Made by a program: the position numbers and the translations under genes. A stretch of DNA of 64,000 bases from an uncultured Clostridia bacterium (GTDB lineage Bacteria > Bacillota > Clostridia > Christensenellales > Aristaeellaceae): positions 1-64,000 of the forward strand of contig CAKUKE010000004.1 in NCBI GenBank assembly GCA_934662505.1, given 5' to 3'. Position 1 is the first letter of the stretch. Each line of letters starts with the position of its first letter. Below the pieces are notes generated by a model. It was not told where the DNA came from, ran no database searches, and saw nothing but the letters and a program-made list of their open reading frames with translations. Of this stretch, positions 8,073-16,207 are shown one piece after another.

Positions 8073-9062
8073 TCACTCCCCCTTGCGGATGCATTTGCAC
8101 ATGTGTCCTTCTTCCACCATCGCGTCGGGCACGCGGGCGGCGCAGTCCGCGCAGGCATAGGGGCACCGGGGCGCAAAGGCGCACCCCTCTCCCACCTCGT
8201 CCGGCGCGGGGGTCTGGCCGGCGATGGAGGAAAGCCGCTTGCCGCTTTCCATGCCCAGCACGGGCACGGACTGCATCAGCGCACGGGTGTAGGGGTGCGC
8301 CGGCCGCTCGAAGATCTGCTCCGCGCTGCCGCTCTCGATCACCTCGCCCATGTACATCACCGCGATGTCGTCCGCCATTTCCGCCACCAGCCCCATGTTG
8401 TGGGTAATGAGGATGATGGATTTGTTTTCGTCCCGCTGCAGCCGCTTCATCAGATCCATGATCTGCGCCTGAATGGTCACATCCAGCGCGGTCGTCGGCT
8501 CGTCGGCAATGAGCAGCTGGGGGTTGCAGATCATGGCGATGGCGATCATCACCCGCTGCTTCATGCCGCCGGAGAACTGATGGGGATATTCGTTGACCCG
8601 CTGCCGCGCCTCGGGGATGCCCAGATAGCTGAGCATTTCCACCGCCCGCTCCATGGCCTCCTTTTTGCCGATGTTCTCATGCTGACGCAGGTTTTCGATG
8701 ATCTGCGCGCCCACGGTGTACACCGGGTTCAGCGAGGCCATGGGATCCTGAAAGATGATGCCGATCTCCTTGCCCCGGATAGCGCGGATCTCCCTGCCGT
8801 AGCGCTCCATGGTCTGCAGGTCCGCCTGTTTTCCGTCGGCAAAGGTGTAAATGCTCTTGCCCTCCGTCACCTTGCCGGAGGCGGGCAGCAGCTGGAGCAC
8901 GGAGTGGACGGTCATGCTTTTTCCGCAGCCGCTTTCGCCCACGATGCTCAGGGTGCGGCCGCGCCGCACGTCAAAGTGCACGCCCCGGAGGATCTCCACC
9001 GTTTCCTTGGCGCTGGTAAAGGAGGTGTGCAGGTTTTCCACATGCAGAATGGTATCGTTCAC
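8073..9062 (-). CDS. ABC transporter ATPase, DppD/OppD type
   Basis: A 329-aa ATPase with Walker A GESGCGKS (42-49), signature FSGGMKQR, Walker B 'LLIADEPTTALD', and a C-terminal Cys-bearing oligopeptide domain ('CAFAPRCPYACADC'). It starts at GTG 9062, preceded by AAGGGAGAG; longer reading of the frame upstream overlaps the permease gene and is not credible. It forms a heterodimer with the DppF-like protein encoded next. The gap to the permease gene is 17 nt, so the five transporter genes are one unit. Confidence 0.92.
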   Translation of the reverse strand: MNDTILHVENLHTSFTSAKETVEILRGVHFDVRRGRTLSIVGESGCGKSMTVHSVLQLLPASGKVTEGKSIYTFADGKQADLQTMERYGREIRAIRGKEIGIIFQDPMASLNPVYTVGAQIIENLRQHENIGKKEAMERAVEMLSYLGIPEARQRVNEYPHQFSGGMKQRVMIAIAMICNPQLLIADEPTTALDVTIQAQIMDLMKRLQRDENKSIILITHNMGLVAEMADDIAVMYMGEVIESGSAEQIFERPAHPYTRALMQSVPVLGMESGKRLSSIAGQTPAPDEVGEGCAFAPRCPYACADCAARVPDAMVEEGHMCKCIRKGE

Positions 9063-9079
9063 GCTCGTCTCTCCCTTCC

Positions 9080-9973
9080 TCAGCCCTTGGGGTCGTACAC
9101 GTCCCGCAGACCGTCGCCGAAGAAGTTGACGGCCAGCACGAACAGCGAAAGCACCGCGCCGGGATACACCCACAGCCACCAGTAGTTGCGGATGACGTCG
9201 ATGGACTTGGCGGCGTTCAGGATGTTGCCCCAGGTGGGAATGGAGGAGGCCACGCCCAGACCCAGATAGCTCAGCCCTGCCTCGGAGAGGATGTAGCCCG
9301 CCACGTTGATGGAGAAGGCCACGATGATGGGCGAGATGGCGTTGGGCAGAATGTGCTTGAACATGATGGAGAATTTGGATATGCCGAAGGCCTTGCACAC
9401 GCTCACGTAGGTTTCCTCACGCTGGGTGAGGAACTTGCCGCGGATCATGCGGAAGGGGGTCATCCACCCGGTAACGGCAAAAATGAAAATGATGTTGAAC
9501 AGGCTTTTGCCCACCAGCGTAGTCAGAATGAGAATAAGGATCATGGAGGGGAAGGTCATGAACAGCTCGCTGGCATGCACCAGCAGGCTGTCCAGCTTTC
9601 CGCCGAAGTAGCCGCCCAGACAGCCGAAAATGATGCCCAGCACCGACCCGATGAAGGAGGCCACCACGCCGATGAAAATGGAGGTGCGTCCGCCGTAAAG
9701 CACGCGAGCCAGCACGTCTCTGCCCACCTTGTCCGTACCGAAAGGGTGCTCGGCGGAGGGCGCCTTGCCGATCTGCTTCATATCAGGCACGGCCGGGTCG
9801 TAGGGGGTGATCAGCGGCGCGAAAATCGACGCCAGGGTAAACAGCACCACCACGATCAGCCCGGCTACCGCCAGACGGTTGCGCAGGAAGGTCTGCATGT
9901 TGCGGTACGCCTGACTGCGCCTTTTCTTTTCCTTGACGCCCACAGCCTGAGCGTCCAGATTGGTTCCGGTCAT
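9080..9973 (-). CDS. ABC transporter permease, DppC/OppC type
   Basis: A 297-aa inner-membrane subunit. After a charged N-terminus it has a transmembrane helix at about 34-55, then the DppC-specific loop 'PYDPAVPD...HPFGTDKVGRDVLARVLYG', five further helices, and the coupling-helix (EAA-type) motif 'VSVCKAFGISKFSIMFKHIL' near 190-215 that docks on the ATPases. It starts at ATG 9973, 9 nt after GGAGG. It follows the DppB-like gene by 14 nt. Confidence 0.93.
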   Translation of the reverse strand: MTGTNLDAQAVGVKEKKRRSQAYRNMQTFLRNRLAVAGLIVVVLFTLASIFAPLITPYDPAVPDMKQIGKAPSAEHPFGTDKVGRDVLARVLYGGRTSIFIGVVASFIGSVLGIIFGCLGGYFGGKLDSLLVHASELFMTFPSMILILILTTLVGKSLFNIIFIFAVTGWMTPFRMIRGKFLTQREETYVSVCKAFGISKFSIMFKHILPNAISPIIVAFSINVAGYILSEAGLSYLGLGVASSIPTWGNILNAAKSIDVIRNYWWLWVYPGAVLSLFVLAVNFFGDGLRDVYDPKG

Positions 9974-9987
9974 CTTCTTCGCCTCCT

Positions 9988-10929
9988 TCAGCCCAGCCGC
10001 ACGCGGGGATCCAGCGCCGCAGTGAGAATATCCACCAGCAGGCTGGCAAACATGGTCACGCAGGCGGTCATCATGGTCGTGAGCAAAATCAGGGGATAGT
10101 CGTTGGATGAAACAGCCTGCAGCACCAGCGTGCCGATGCCCGGCCACGCAAACAGGCTTTCTATGACTACGCTGCCGCCGATGAGCATGGGCAGACGGAA
10201 GCACAGCAGCGTCAGAATCGGCGTGAGGGAATTGCGGAAAGCATGCTTGATGAACACCTTCCATTCCGGGATGCCCTTGGAGCGGGCGGTCTTGATGTAA
10301 TCCTTGTTGAGCACGTCCAGCATGGAGTTGCGGGTGTAGCGCATCAGGGCGGCCGTCATGGGGATGGTCATGGTCGCCACGGGCAGCACCATGTTGGCAA
10401 TGCGCCCGCCGAAGGTATCCGCGCTGCGCCCGCCAATGGGCAGCCAGTTGAGCCGCAGCGCAAAGAGCAGGATCAGCAGCATGCCCAGGAAAAACTGGGG
10501 AATGGAAATGCCCACCATGCCCGCAACGGAGCAGGCGTAGTCCACCCGGGTGTTCTGCTTGACCGCCGCCAGAAAGCCCAGCGCAATGGCCAGAATGGTG
10601 GACAGGATGAACACCACGATGGACAGCTCAAACGAGGCGGGCAGGTACCGGGCGATCAGCTTGGAAATGGCCACGCCCTGCACCAGAGAATAGCCGAAGT
10701 CGCCGCGGAGAAGGTCGCCCAGCCAGCTGACGTAGCGCACCAGAAAGGGACGGTTCAGTCCCAGCGCTTCCCGCATGGCGTCCATATCCACATTGCTGGC
10801 CATATCGGGGGAGACCATGTAGCTCACCGGGTCCGTCGGCGTCAATTCCAGCGCGCCGAACACCAGAAAGCTGAGCAGCAGCAGCATCGGAATGGTGATG
10901 AGCACCCGTTTGAGAATAAACTTACCCAT
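9988..10929 (-). CDS. ABC transporter permease, DppB/OppB type
   Basis: A 313-aa membrane protein with the family's N-terminal helix ('FILKRVLITIPMLLLLSFLV'), a large loop before helix 2 containing 'LGLNRPFLVRYVSWLGDLLRGDFGYS', and the EAA-type coupling motif 'IKTARSKGIPEWKVFIKHAF' near residue 200. It starts at ATG 10929, 8 nt after AAGGGAG; a GTG 9 nt further upstream touches the ribosome site and is rejected. It is separated from the binding-protein gene by 431 nt holding three hairpins, which should lower permease expression relative to the binding protein. Confidence 0.93.
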   Translation of the reverse strand: MGKFILKRVLITIPMLLLLSFLVFGALELTPTDPVSYMVSPDMASNVDMDAMREALGLNRPFLVRYVSWLGDLLRGDFGYSLVQGVAISKLIARYLPASFELSIVVFILSTILAIALGFLAAVKQNTRVDYACSVAGMVGISIPQFFLGMLLILLFALRLNWLPIGGRSADTFGGRIANMVLPVATMTIPMTAALMRYTRNSMLDVLNKDYIKTARSKGIPEWKVFIKHAFRNSLTPILTLLCFRLPMLIGGSVVIESLFAWPGIGTLVLQAVSSNDYPLILLTTMMTACVTMFASLLVDILTAALDPRVRLG

Positions 10930-10950
10930 GCGCGTCACTCCCTTGTCGGT

Positions 10951-10980
10951 TTAAAAAAGAGGAGGGGGTTCGCCCCTCGG
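10951..10980 (-). terminator. Intrinsic terminator or attenuator before dppB
   Basis: On the minus strand GAGGGG pairs with CCCCTC around CGAAC, followed closely by CTCTTTTTT. It lies within the operon, 22 nt before the DppB-like start, so it probably lets only part of the transcripts continue. Confidence 0.7.
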
Positions 10981-11251
10981 ACTGTCAGAACAGATCGTGC
11001 GCCGGAAACAGGGCGCCGCAAAGGGCGGCAAGTTCTCGACGCGCTCGCGATGCGCCTTCACAAAGCGCCGCGGATACGGCGGTGCGGACGGCTTTCGCCG
11101 TGTCCTCCCGCCCCGGTTATACCTCACTTGTCCTTGGGCTCGCCCGCCCAGTGTTGGTCGCAGCGGAGCTGTATCAGCATGCGGCGTACCGCCCGGCCGG
11201 GCGGGGTGATTTTTCGGAGCGTATGCGCGGAAAAATCATTTCTGCGGCTTT

Positions 11252-11285
11252 GCCATGCAGGGTGAAGACGTTCACCCTGCATGGC
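11252..11285 (-). repeat. Perfect 15-bp inverted repeat
   Basis: GCCATGCAGGGTGAA (11252-11266) and TTCACCCTGCATGGC (11271-11285) are exact complements around the 4-nt loop GACG. It is in the gap between the binding-protein and permease genes. With no T run, a role in RNA processing or mRNA protection is more likely than termination. Confidence 0.85.
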
Positions 11286-11307
11286 GCCTGTCAAAAGCAC
11301 CGCTTCC

Positions 11308-11354
11308 GACAGGCAAAGGGGCAAAAGGGCGCAGCCCTTTCGCCCCTTTCTGTC
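11308..11354 (-). terminator. Long hairpin right after the binding-protein gene
   Basis: AAAGGGGCAAAAGGGC (11315-11330) pairs with GCCCTTTCGCCCCTTT (11334-11349) with one mismatch and a 3-nt loop, and GACAG/CTGTC extends the base. It begins 6 nt after the stop codon. The T tract on the minus strand is weak, so this looks more like a 3'-end stabiliser that leaves an abundant binding-protein mRNA. Confidence 0.7.
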
Positions 11355-11360
11355 AGGCTG

Positions 11361-12935
11361 TTACTGAACGATGGTCCAGTCTTCGAAGGAACGGTCGTAG
11401 TTGTACCACTCGTTGCCGAACTGGGCGTCGCCCACATCCAGATGGTTGGTATTGACGATGACGCAGTTGGGCAGGGAGTACAGGGGCAGACGGAACATGT
11501 ATTCCTGATCCAGCTTCTGCAGCTCCACCAGAATGTCCTTGCGCGCTTCCGCGTCCAAGGTGGTGTTGAGCTTGTTCACCAGTTCATCGTACGCGTCGGA
11601 CTGCACCAGATACTTCATGATGTTGCCGCTGGAGACCAGCTCGCCGTAGGCTTCTTCGTAACCGAAGGCGGACAGACCCTTGTAGGTCACGTCCCAGTCG
11701 CGCACGTCGTAGATCTGGGTGGTAGCGTCGCCGGTGAAGGCCTGCGTGTCCACCTTGATGCCCACTTCGCCCCAGTAGTAGGAAATGACGTCCATGAAGT
11801 CGATGGAGGCCTGATCGCCGTAGTAGTAGCGCAGCTTGATGGTCTGGTTGAAGTCAAAGCCCGCTTCCTGCAGCAGCGCCTTGGCCTTCTCGGGGTTGTA
11901 CTCGTAATTTTCGCAGCCGTCCCAGTGCGCGGACATGTTGGCGGGCACGAACGTGGAGGTGATGGTGCCAGTGGGGAACAGGGAGGACACGATGCTTTCC
12001 CGATCCAGCGCGTACATCAGCGCCTTGCGCACACGGGCGTCCGCCATGGCGTTCTTTGTGCCGTCGGGGCTTTCAATGTTGAAGATGAAATACCGCATGT
12101 AGAAGATGTCCACGGGGTACACCTTGTAGCCGTCGATCTTCTCGATCTGGGCGATGGTGTCGGCGTTGTTGGTGCTCAGGTAATCGATCTCGCCGGCCAT
12201 GCAGGCCACCACGGTATCGGACACGTTGCTCATCTTGATGTATTCGATTTTGGGCTGGGTGCCGTAGAAGCCGTCATAGCGCTCCAGCAGGGCATAATCG
12301 TCCCACACCACGTCCGCCACCTTGTAGGGGCCGGTGCCGATAGGCATTTCCCAGAATTCGTTGTTGTGGATGGTCAGCGGGTCGGCGTCCTTGAGCAGAT
12401 GCTCCGGATAGATGGCGAACTGCGCCAGCACGTTGAGGAAAGCGCCGTAGGGCTTTTCCAGCGTGATGGTCACGGTGTTGCCTTCCGCCTTGATGCCGGT
12501 CACGTCGTCCGCTTCGCCCGCAGCGTAAGCGGCGGCGCCTTCGATGCTCTTGAAGGCGTTGGTGAAAATGGTGTTGATGATGCCCGCCCGCAGCGCGGTC
12601 TTGAGGCTGAACACCACGTCGGCAGCGCCGAAGGGCTGGCCGTCGTGCCAGGTCACGCCTTCACGCAGGGTAAGCGTGATGGTCAGGTTGTCTTCGCTGA
12701 CGTCCACCTTTTCCGCCAGATCGGGAATGACGTCGTCAAAGGCGGGGTTGCTCATCAGCAGCGCCCGGAACACGTTATTCTTGTACAGGCCGCCGAAATT
12801 CTCCCACATGGCGCCGAACAGGGTTTCAGGCGCTTCGCCGATGTAGAGGGTGTTGGTCTTGTTGCTTTCTGCGAACGCGCTGGTCATGCCCAGCAGCATC
12901 ACGATGACGAGCAGCAGACTGAGGAACTTCTTCAT
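11361..12935 (-). CDS. Extracellular solute-binding protein, family 5
   Basis: A 524-aa secreted receptor of the peptide/opine/nickel class (SBP_bac_5, cluster C). A signal peptide covers residues 1-22 (basic start, long hydrophobic core, 'SAFA' cleavage site). There is no lipobox Cys, which is unusual for a Gram-positive binding protein; retention may rely on another mechanism. Family landmarks are 'LTLREGVTWHDGQPFGAADVVFSLK' (~85-110) and 'PIGTGPYKV' (~190). The gene lies between the propeller glycosidase-like gene and the permeases. Cargo is inferred as sialic acid or a sialylated oligosaccharide from context; the fold alone would also allow peptides or other sugars. Confidence 0.9.
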   Translation of the reverse strand: MKKFLSLLLVIVMLLGMTSAFAESNKTNTLYIGEAPETLFGAMWENFGGLYKNNVFRALLMSNPAFDDVIPDLAEKVDVSEDNLTITLTLREGVTWHDGQPFGAADVVFSLKTALRAGIINTIFTNAFKSIEGAAAYAAGEADDVTGIKAEGNTVTITLEKPYGAFLNVLAQFAIYPEHLLKDADPLTIHNNEFWEMPIGTGPYKVADVVWDDYALLERYDGFYGTQPKIEYIKMSNVSDTVVACMAGEIDYLSTNNADTIAQIEKIDGYKVYPVDIFYMRYFIFNIESPDGTKNAMADARVRKALMYALDRESIVSSLFPTGTITSTFVPANMSAHWDGCENYEYNPEKAKALLQEAGFDFNQTIKLRYYYGDQASIDFMDVISYYWGEVGIKVDTQAFTGDATTQIYDVRDWDVTYKGLSAFGYEEAYGELVSSGNIMKYLVQSDAYDELVNKLNTTLDAEARKDILVELQKLDQEYMFRLPLYSLPNCVIVNTNHLDVGDAQFGNEWYNYDRSFEDWTIVQ

Positions 12936-12994
12936 ACTACCTCTCCTTTATCATGTTTTTATATACAGCGCACCGTGCGCCGCATTTCACCGTT

Positions 12995-14437
12995 TTATCT
13001 GCGGGGACGGAAGGCACGATCCAGATCGCCCTCCAGCCCGTACACCGCCGCGCCGCTGAAGCGGAACACCAGCACCGGGCAGCACTTGCCCCGCTCCGCT
13101 TTGGGGGCGTCGGCCAGCGTCTTTTCCCGGAAGGTCAGGGCGGTCACGCCGCTTTCCGTCACGGGTACGCAGTCGGCAAAGCCGAACCCGGGAATCTCCT
13201 TCAGCTCGCCGTAGAACCCCCGCCGCGCGTGGCACAGCGCGTACTCCACCCGGCCGCCGGCTGCCACCTGCGCCGCCAGACGCACCTCGCCGCCGCCGAA
13301 ACGGGGGCAGAAGGTGGCGATCTGCCCGGGCGCGCTTTCGTCCCGCTGGACGTAGCCCGCCAGGAACCGCCGGTTCACCCGGCAGCGCATGAGGGTGCTC
13401 TCGCGGAAATTGGTGTGCTGACCCGAGCCGCCCATATAGTAAAACACCAGGTCGTCGCCCTCCTGCACCGGCGCGCTGGGGTAAATACAGCCGCAGTCGG
13501 GCACCCCGTCGCCGTAGCGTCCCGCTCCCCGGGGAATGAAGGGGGTACCGGGCGCTACCCGCTCCCACTGCACACCGTCGTGGCTGAAGGTCATTTCGCA
13601 GTCCACGCAGTCAAAGTCCGGCAGGGAACGGTCGCCCCCATGGAAAATGGCGGGCAGACCCACGTAAAGGTCTTCATAGCGGAACACGGGCATGGCGTAG
13701 ATCTGATCGTCGAACCCTTCGCCCCGGTAGATGTTCACCGGCTCCGACCAGTGGATAAAGTCGTCGCTTTCCGACCGCGCCACCACCCGCAGCCCGTCCC
13801 ATGTGCGGGTAATGAGCACGTACCGACCCAGCCGCTCGTCAAAGAAGGCGAAGTTGTGGGTATCGCCCGCAGGGTTGTACTCCGGCCACGGGATCGGCTC
13901 GCAGAAATGCAGCCCGTCGGCGGAAAAGCTGACCGCCATCTGGTTCTTCGCGTCGTGCCGCACCATCATCTTATAGCGCCGCGCCGGATCCGTTTCGTGC
14001 ATGTCCTTGAACACGGAGGCGCCGTGGGCGTCCCACAGCAGGATGTTGTTTTCCCGGCTGCCCTCGAACGCCACATTGCCCAGCGCAGGACGGCTCCAGT
14101 GCACCCCGTCCTTTGATTCCGCATACAATACGCCCGCAATGCGCCGGCGGCTGTTTTCGCCGATGGTATACTTCCTCCCCACCCGCTCCTGCAGGGTGTA
14201 GGGGGTGGAGTTATCATCCAGAATGCAGCAGGTGTAATAGCAGCGGTACAGCCCGTATTCCTCGTCATAGAACACGTTGGGGTAGCCGTTGTCGATCCGC
14301 TGCTCCCAGCGCACCTGCGGCGTGGACGTGTACCCTTCGGTCATCAGGGGCAGGTTTTCCTTCCGCACCGGTCCCACCGTCAGGCGGGCGTTGGTCAGGT
14401 CATCGCAGGCAAAGGTATCAAAAAAAGGAAAATACAT
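12995..14437 (-). CDS. GH32/43-like propeller glycosidase, first gene of operon
   Basis: A 480-aa protein without signal peptide, so cytoplasmic. It contains repeated propeller-type motifs typical of the GH32/43/68 and GH130-like superfamily: 'ESKDGVHWSRP' (~97), 'SFSADGLHFCEP' (~163), 'ARSESDDFIHWSEP' (~215) and 'TFSHDGVQWERV' (~290). The family is not pinned down, and I cannot name the catalytic acids. It starts at ATG 14437 after GGAGGGAAG, 76 nt downstream of a strong promoter; the frame continues upstream but without support. As the first gene of an operon with a sialidase-like enzyme and importer, it may trim the aglycone of imported sialosides or act on a modified sialic acid. Confidence 0.7.
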   Translation of the reverse strand: MYFPFFDTFACDDLTNARLTVGPVRKENLPLMTEGYTSTPQVRWEQRIDNGYPNVFYDEEYGLYRCYYTCCILDDNSTPYTLQERVGRKYTIGENSRRRIAGVLYAESKDGVHWSRPALGNVAFEGSRENNILLWDAHGASVFKDMHETDPARRYKMMVRHDAKNQMAVSFSADGLHFCEPIPWPEYNPAGDTHNFAFFDERLGRYVLITRTWDGLRVVARSESDDFIHWSEPVNIYRGEGFDDQIYAMPVFRYEDLYVGLPAIFHGGDRSLPDFDCVDCEMTFSHDGVQWERVAPGTPFIPRGAGRYGDGVPDCGCIYPSAPVQEGDDLVFYYMGGSGQHTNFRESTLMRCRVNRRFLAGYVQRDESAPGQIATFCPRFGGGEVRLAAQVAAGGRVEYALCHARRGFYGELKEIPGFGFADCVPVTESGVTALTFREKTLADAPKAERGKCCPVLVFRFSGAAVYGLEGDLDRAFRPRR

Positions 14438-14512
14438 GGTTTTCTTCCCTCCCGTGGCGTCTTGTTTTTCCTGTCTGTCGCATCGCGTCTGTTCAGTTCT
14501 CATCCATTTCGG

Positions 14513-14542
14513 ATTGTACCACATTTTATATTTGCGTGTCAA
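14513..14542 (-). promoter_or_regulatory. Promoter of the sialic-acid operon with operator copy A
   Basis: On the minus strand, TTGACA (14542-14537) and TACAAT (14518-14513) are 18 nt apart. The -10 box is part of AAATGTGGTACAAT (14526-14513), the first of four matches to AAATGTRGTAYRAT in this locus. A bound repressor here would block RNA polymerase. Confidence 0.82.
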
Positions 14543-14731
14543 CACGTTTTTGCGGAAAACATCCTATATTTCGCCAGAAAAATCATGATTTCTTTGTTTT
14601 TATCCTGTCCTTTCTTGTTTGCCGCGTCTTTTGTGCAATGTTTTATGGCGTATTTGTCCTTCATTTAGGGAACAGTCTTTCCTTTACCGGCAGTGCGCGT
14701 CCCGTTTTTCCTCCCGAACACTCCCGTTCAT

Positions 14732-14760
14732 TTGACAACTTTTCCCAAGTACGGTAAAAT
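14732..14760 (+). promoter_or_regulatory. Promoter of the GntR regulator gene
   Basis: TTGACA (14732-14737) and TAAAAT (14755-14760) are 17 nt apart. The sequence over the -10 (14747-14760) matches the locus operator motif at 10 of 14 positions, so weak autoregulation is possible. Confidence 0.75.
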
Positions 14761-14801
14761 AAAAATAATGTAATGGAGAAATCGGGCAGGGAGGCGTTCG
14801 C

Positions 14802-15485
14802 ATGGGTCGGGAAAAGCTCTACATTCAGGCATTTCGGGACATTCGGAACTACATCCAGAAAAACAACCTCAAGCCCGGCGACCTTCTCCCCTCCGAGCAG
14901 ACCCTGTGCGGCATGCTGAACGTGAGCCGCAACGTGCTTCGGGAAGCCATCAAGTCCATGGAGCTGATGGGCATGGTGGAAAGCTGCGCCGGACGGGGCA
15001 CCACGATCCGCCCCTTCAGCCTGGACTTCATTTTTCAGAACGTGCTGTTCTCCAGCAGCGAGGACAATCAGGTCGCCATTCACGACATGCTGATCATCCG
15101 CAAAAAGCTGGAGCTGGGCTACATGCGGGAGGCGTTCTATTCCCTGCAGCCCGAGGACGTGGCGGGCATCCGCGCCATTTTGGAGCGCATCAAGGCCGAC
15201 TGGGCCAAGCACATTTTCTTTCACGCCGACGACCGGGATTTTCACATGGCATTGTTTGCCCGGCTGAACAACCCCACCCTGCTTTCCATCATGGACGCCA
15301 TCTGGTCGGTGGATGAAAACTTCCAGACCCATGAAAAAATGAAATTCATGGACGCCACCGCCGCCAAGCACGAAAGCATCGTGGTGGCGCTGGAAAACAA
15401 CAACTACGAGGCCTTTGCCGCCGCCATGATGGCGCACTTTTCCTCCGGCAAGTACGCCTCCAACCGCACCTTCTCCGAATATTGA
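14802..15485 (+). CDS. nanR: GntR-family (FadR/FCD) regulator, NanR-like
   Basis: A 227-aa DNA-binding protein. The N-terminal winged helix (about 1-75) has the GntR pattern 'IQKNNLKPGDLLPSEQTLCGMLNVSR...REAIKSMELMGMVE'. The C-terminal all-helical FCD domain (~90-220) has candidate metal/ligand residues in 'LEHIKADWAKH...HADDRDFHMALF' style order and 'AAKHESIVVALENN' (D, H, H, H). E. coli NanR is of the same subfamily, binds GGTATA repeats and is released by sialic acid. Transcribed divergently from the transporter operon, so it is the natural regulator of this locus; whether it represses or activates is inferred. Ribosome site GGGAGG. The symbol is by analogy only. Confidence 0.82.
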   Translation: MGREKLYIQAFRDIRNYIQKNNLKPGDLLPSEQTLCGMLNVSRNVLREAIKSMELMGMVESCAGRGTTIRPFSLDFIFQNVLFSSSEDNQVAIHDMLIIRKKLELGYMREAFYSLQPEDVAGIRAILERIKADWAKHIFFHADDRDFHMALFARLNNPTLLSIMDAIWSVDENFQTHEKMKFMDATAAKHESIVVALENNNYEAFAAAMMAHFSSGKYASNRTFSEY

Positions 15486-15525
15486 GCCGCCGCCCTGACC
15501 GGCGCGCTCTGGCGTCATGCACCGT

Positions 15526-15551
15526 CCGGGGGCTTCCCCCGGGCGTTTTTC
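15526..15551 (+). terminator. Terminator of the GntR gene
   Basis: CCGGGGG pairs with CCCCCGG around CTT (15526-15542), followed by GCGTTTTTC. Confidence 0.85.
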
Positions 15552-16076
15552 TGTGCCGCCGCAGGTGCCGTCCCCCGTCCCGGGTCACCCGCCGAGGGGC
15601 ACCGGGCGTGTGAACCGCCCTTCAGGACAAGGCCATCCCGCACCGGCGGTCTTTGTTGGCTCATCAATCCCGCCGTCCCCCGTCCCGGGTCATTCCGCCG
15701 AGGGGTGCCGGGCGCATGATCTGCGTACGCGGCATCGCCATCCTGCCTGCCCGCGTTCCTGTCTGACGCAAAGCCGCCCGCTACGGCTTTCATCTGTTTT
15801 TCCCGCTGCCAGCAGGCTGGCGGCGGCGCTTCACGATCTATTCTGCAAGACGACTGCCTGCCGACAGTCTGATTTTTGCAGCGCCCCCCGCCGCCGCCGC
15901 ACAAAAAACGAAGCCGTGTTCCCTCGCGTTGCGGCTTTCCGTTTTCTCCTTTTCGCGCAGCAAGCGGGCTTCACATAACGCAAAACCGACCGCCCCCTGT
16001 CCGCGCCTCTCCGCCCGAAGACGCGCTTTGCCCCGCCTGCACCGCCGGCGCCCCGTTTTCCGTCCCGTTCCGCACG
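15552..16076. other. Spacer with a ~45-bp direct repeat, no gene
   Basis: Nothing between the gntR and nanA terminators looks coding on either strand. The clear structure is an imperfect direct repeat (15568-15611 and 15673-15718) sharing CCGTCCCCCGTCCCGGGTCA and then CCGCCGAGGGG and CCGGGCG. Confidence 0.6.
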
Positions 16077-16102
16077 AAAAAAGGGCGGTGTTTCCACCGC
16101 CC
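16077..16102 (-). terminator. Terminator of nanA
   Basis: On the minus strand GGGCGGTG pairs with CACCGCCC around GAAA (a stable tetraloop), followed by TTTTTT. Located about 105 nt after the nanA stop. Confidence 0.88.
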
Positions 16103-16207
16103 CGCAGACTGTTTTCCATGCCGCCGGCCATTTTCCGCTGCCGGCGCTGCATCATCTGCAAGCCGTGCTTTTCCCGCACGGCAGCGTGTCGTTTTTCCGT
16201 GCCTTCC

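Noticed and set aside
7074..12935. Calling the transporter a dipeptide/oligopeptide system
   Set aside because: Subunits are of that family, but the whole operon is sialic-acid related and related transporters carry sialic acid. Left as Dpp-type by structure only.
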